A DNA stretch of 7,471 bases from Lachnospiraceae bacterium. Lineage in GTDB: Bacteria; Bacillota; Clostridia; Lachnospirales; Lachnospiraceae. Each line of letters opens with the position of its first letter. Position 1 is the first letter of the stretch. The position numbers and the translations under genes are program-made. The notes beneath the pieces were generated by a model. It was not told the DNA's origin, searched no databases, and was given only the letters and a program-made list of their open reading frames with translations. The stretch spans positions 1 through 7,471 of the forward strand of contig JAFRCB010000244.1 of the NCBI GenBank assembly GCA_017404585.1, written 5' to 3'. Positions 6,422 to 7,471 of this stretch are shown piece by piece.

Positions 6422-6600
6422 ATATATGGATACGTGGAAGTTTGCTCATGAATAAATGAAACCTTCCAATCTTGAAGAACTTCGGGAATCCTTCACTGTA
6501 AACAGTCTGAGGGTTTGATTCGGGCATATATGTAAAACTACAGCTTTGTTTAGATAAAGTACGATAATAACATTAAAAATGATAAAAGAGTACAAAAAAT
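6422..6600. other. AT-rich intergenic region without a recognisable gene
   Basis: No credible ORF is seen on either strand. There is an imperfect hairpin, TGGAAG-TTT (6435-6443) against GAAA-c-CTTCCA (6459-6468), and a short dyad, ACTGT-AA-ACAGT (6495-6506). Neither is followed by a T-run. The stretch marks the change from the core metabolic genes to the AT-richer AbiE locus and could hold the boundary of an acquired segment, but no att-like duplication is visible within the window. Confidence 0.5.
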
Positions 6601-6635
6601 CAACTTGACAAAATTGCTCTATGACGATAAGTTGA
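6600..6635 (+). promoter_or_regulatory. Inverted repeat over the AbiE promoter, candidate AbiEi operator
   Basis: TCAACTT (6600-6606) and AAGTTGA (6629-6635) are exact reverse complements separated by 22 bases. The left arm overlaps the -35 and the right arm overlaps the -10. Known: AbiEi antitoxins repress their own operon by binding inverted repeats in the promoter. That this pair is the operator is inference from position and symmetry. Confidence 0.4.
6605..6633 (+). promoter_or_regulatory. Candidate promoter of the AbiE locus
   Basis: A perfect -35, TTGACA (6605-6610), is followed at 17 bases by a poor -10, TAAGTT (6628-6633). Transcription would start near 6640, leaving a leader of about 65 bases before the ATG at 6705. 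A weak -10 with a perfect -35 fits a promoter kept low or under a repressor. Both elements are overlapped by the arms of an inverted repeat. Confidence 0.5.
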
Positions 6636-6704
6636 GAATGCGTACAGAAATGACATAAAACAGAGTAAAAAAAGACGCATATATAACACCATGGAGCGAG
6701 AACG

Positions 6705-7471
6705 ATGAATTTATATTATGAGCTGTTGCAATACCCGGTTTTTTCCATGAATGAAGTAAATGCCCTGTATTCAAGTGAACGGACAGCAAGAGTGGCTTTG
6801 GGCAAACTTCTGAAGGAGAACTTGGTATTTAAAATCCGAAATGGATTATACACGTGCGTGAGCGGGGAAAATGGTGGGTCGGTAGCGAATAGATTTCAGA
6901 TCGCCAGTGCAATAACACCGTCTTCCTATGTATCCCATCATACTGCTTTTGAGTATTATGGAATTGCCGATCAGGTTTTCTATGAGGTTTATGTTGGCTC
7001 TGAGACACGTTTCCACGACTTTGAATTCGATGGGTACACGTATCATTATGTTAAAGCGCAGATGAAAGAAGGAATAGTGTCTCCGGATTTTGGCGGGGGC
7101 GTGAAGGTTACGGATAAGGAGCGGACGATAGCAGATTCAATAAAGGATCTGAATCTTATCGCCGGACTGGAAGAGGTGCTTTCGTGTGTAGCGTCAGTGA
7201 ACAGTATTGATGAGAATAAAATGTTAAAATATCTGGCTGGATATGACAGCGCCTTTTTATATCAGAAGACCGGATTTATTTTTAGTGAATATCAGACAGA
7301 ACTTGATATAAGCGATGATTTTATAAAGATATGCAAGGATAGGAGCGGGAATTCAAAGCGATATCTGACAAACGGTATAAGTGAGCCCGGCTACTCCGGT
7401 GAATGGAAGCTGGTATACCCAAAGAACATTAAGAGAATGAAAAACGGAGGGATAGAAGATGCCTCAATATA
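6705..7471 (+). CDS. AbiEi-family antitoxin / winged-helix transcriptional regulator (3' end outside window)
   Basis: The frame is open from ATG 6705 to the window end, 255 codons visible with no stop. GGAG at 6693-6696 lies 8 bases before the start. Seen: an N-terminal winged-helix-like region (about 1-52; FSMNEVNALYSSERTARVAL then LVFKIRNGLYTC, the typical helix-turn-helix plus wing), a block VSHHTAFEYYGI at 76-87, beta-rich sequence at 90-120, and DKERTIADSI at 137-146, which matches the conserved D-x-E-R-T motif of AbiEi proteins. Known: AbiEi is the antitoxin of type IV AbiE systems, first found as phage abortive infection genes. It represses its own operon and counteracts the nucleotidyltransferase toxin AbiEii without binding it directly. 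The next gene overlaps its 3' end, the usual antitoxin-toxin order. Codons such as ATA, TTA and AGA are commoner than in the upstream genes, suggesting acquisition. It could also be a stand-alone AbiEi-like regulator if the next gene is not a toxin. Confidence 0.82.
   Translation, partial: MNLYYELLQYPVFSMNEVNALYSSERTARVALGKLLKENLVFKIRNGLYTCVSGENGGSVANRFQIASAITPSSYVSHHTAFEYYGIADQVFYEVYVGSETRFHDFEFDGYTYHYVKAQMKEGIVSPDFGGGVKVTDKERTIADSIKDLNLIAGLEEVLSCVASVNSIDENKMLKYLAGYDSAFLYQKTGFIFSEYQTELDISDDFIKICKDRSGNSKRYLTNGISEPGYSGEWKLVYPKNIKRMKNGGIEDASI
7459..7471 (+). CDS. Start of the next gene, expected AbiEii-type nucleotidyltransferase toxin (only 4 codons visible)
   Basis: ATG 7459 begins MPQY and has a good ribosome binding site, CGGAGGG (7445-7451), 7 bases upstream. 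It lies in a different frame inside the still-open 3' end of the AbiEi-like gene, so the two overlap by at least 13 bases. Overlapping or nearly overlapping genes are usual for abiEi-abiEii pairs. The identity as toxin is inferred only from context; four residues cannot show it. Confidence 0.45.

Noticed and set aside
6846..7046. 66-codon - strand frame at the AbiE locus
   Set aside because: It overlaps the AbiEi-like gene, which has recognisable conserved blocks and a ribosome binding site; the reverse frame has neither.

Overview
The window reads as a chromosomal segment from an anaerobic Bacillota (Firmicutes) bacterium, most likely a gut Clostridia or Erysipelotrichia relative; the family cannot be fixed from this sequence. 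The grounds are strong GGAGG-type ribosome binding sites, a PPi-based glycolytic gene pair, an SPFH/zinc-ribbon protein of the YdjI type and an AbiE-type locus. All genes are on the + strand.

Layout. (1) 2-349: C-terminal end of a membrane-anchored protein with a Gly/Ser/Phe-rich tail, probably a TPM-domain protein; its start is outside the window. (2) 507-1775: a YdjI-like SPFH (band 7) protein with an Ala/Gln-rich linker and two C-terminal zinc ribbons. The first two genes look like an envelope-associated pair. (3) 1776-2036: intergenic, with a weak terminator-like hairpin, a good sigma-A-type promoter (TTGAAT-N17-TAAAAT) and a hairpin at the predicted 5' end of the next mRNA. (4) 2037-3320: PPi-dependent 6-phosphofructokinase, closed by a textbook terminator. 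(5) 3321-3616: AT-rich leader with repeated GGTAA motifs. (6) 3617-6247: pyruvate, phosphate dikinase with all key catalytic residues in place. (7) 6248-6704: AT-rich spacer with a possible 33-codon small ORF, a UUCG-loop terminator and a consensus -35 promoter flanked by an inverted repeat. (8) 6705 to the end: an AbiEi-family antitoxin/regulator, open at the window edge, overlapped by the first codons of a next gene with its own ribosome binding site, expected to be the AbiEii-type toxin.

How the genes work together. The two central enzymes, PPi-PFK and PPDK, are the two enzymes that let glycolysis use pyrophosphate in place of ATP and run reversibly at the fructose-6-phosphate and PEP/pyruvate steps. 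They are adjacent but separated by a strong terminator and a separate leader, so they look like two transcription units rather than one operon. Both have a biased codon choice (Pro mostly CCG, Thr mostly ACA), as expected for highly expressed core genes. The AbiE region is visibly AT-richer and uses codons the core genes avoid (ATA, TTA, AGA), which suggests an acquired accessory module inserted downstream of ppdK.

I see no rRNA, tRNA, CRISPR array, insertion sequence or prophage gene. Nothing in the window clearly shows an undescribed system; the most useful leads are the AbiE locus with its candidate operator, the small ORF after ppdK, and the 5' hairpin of the pfp mRNA.
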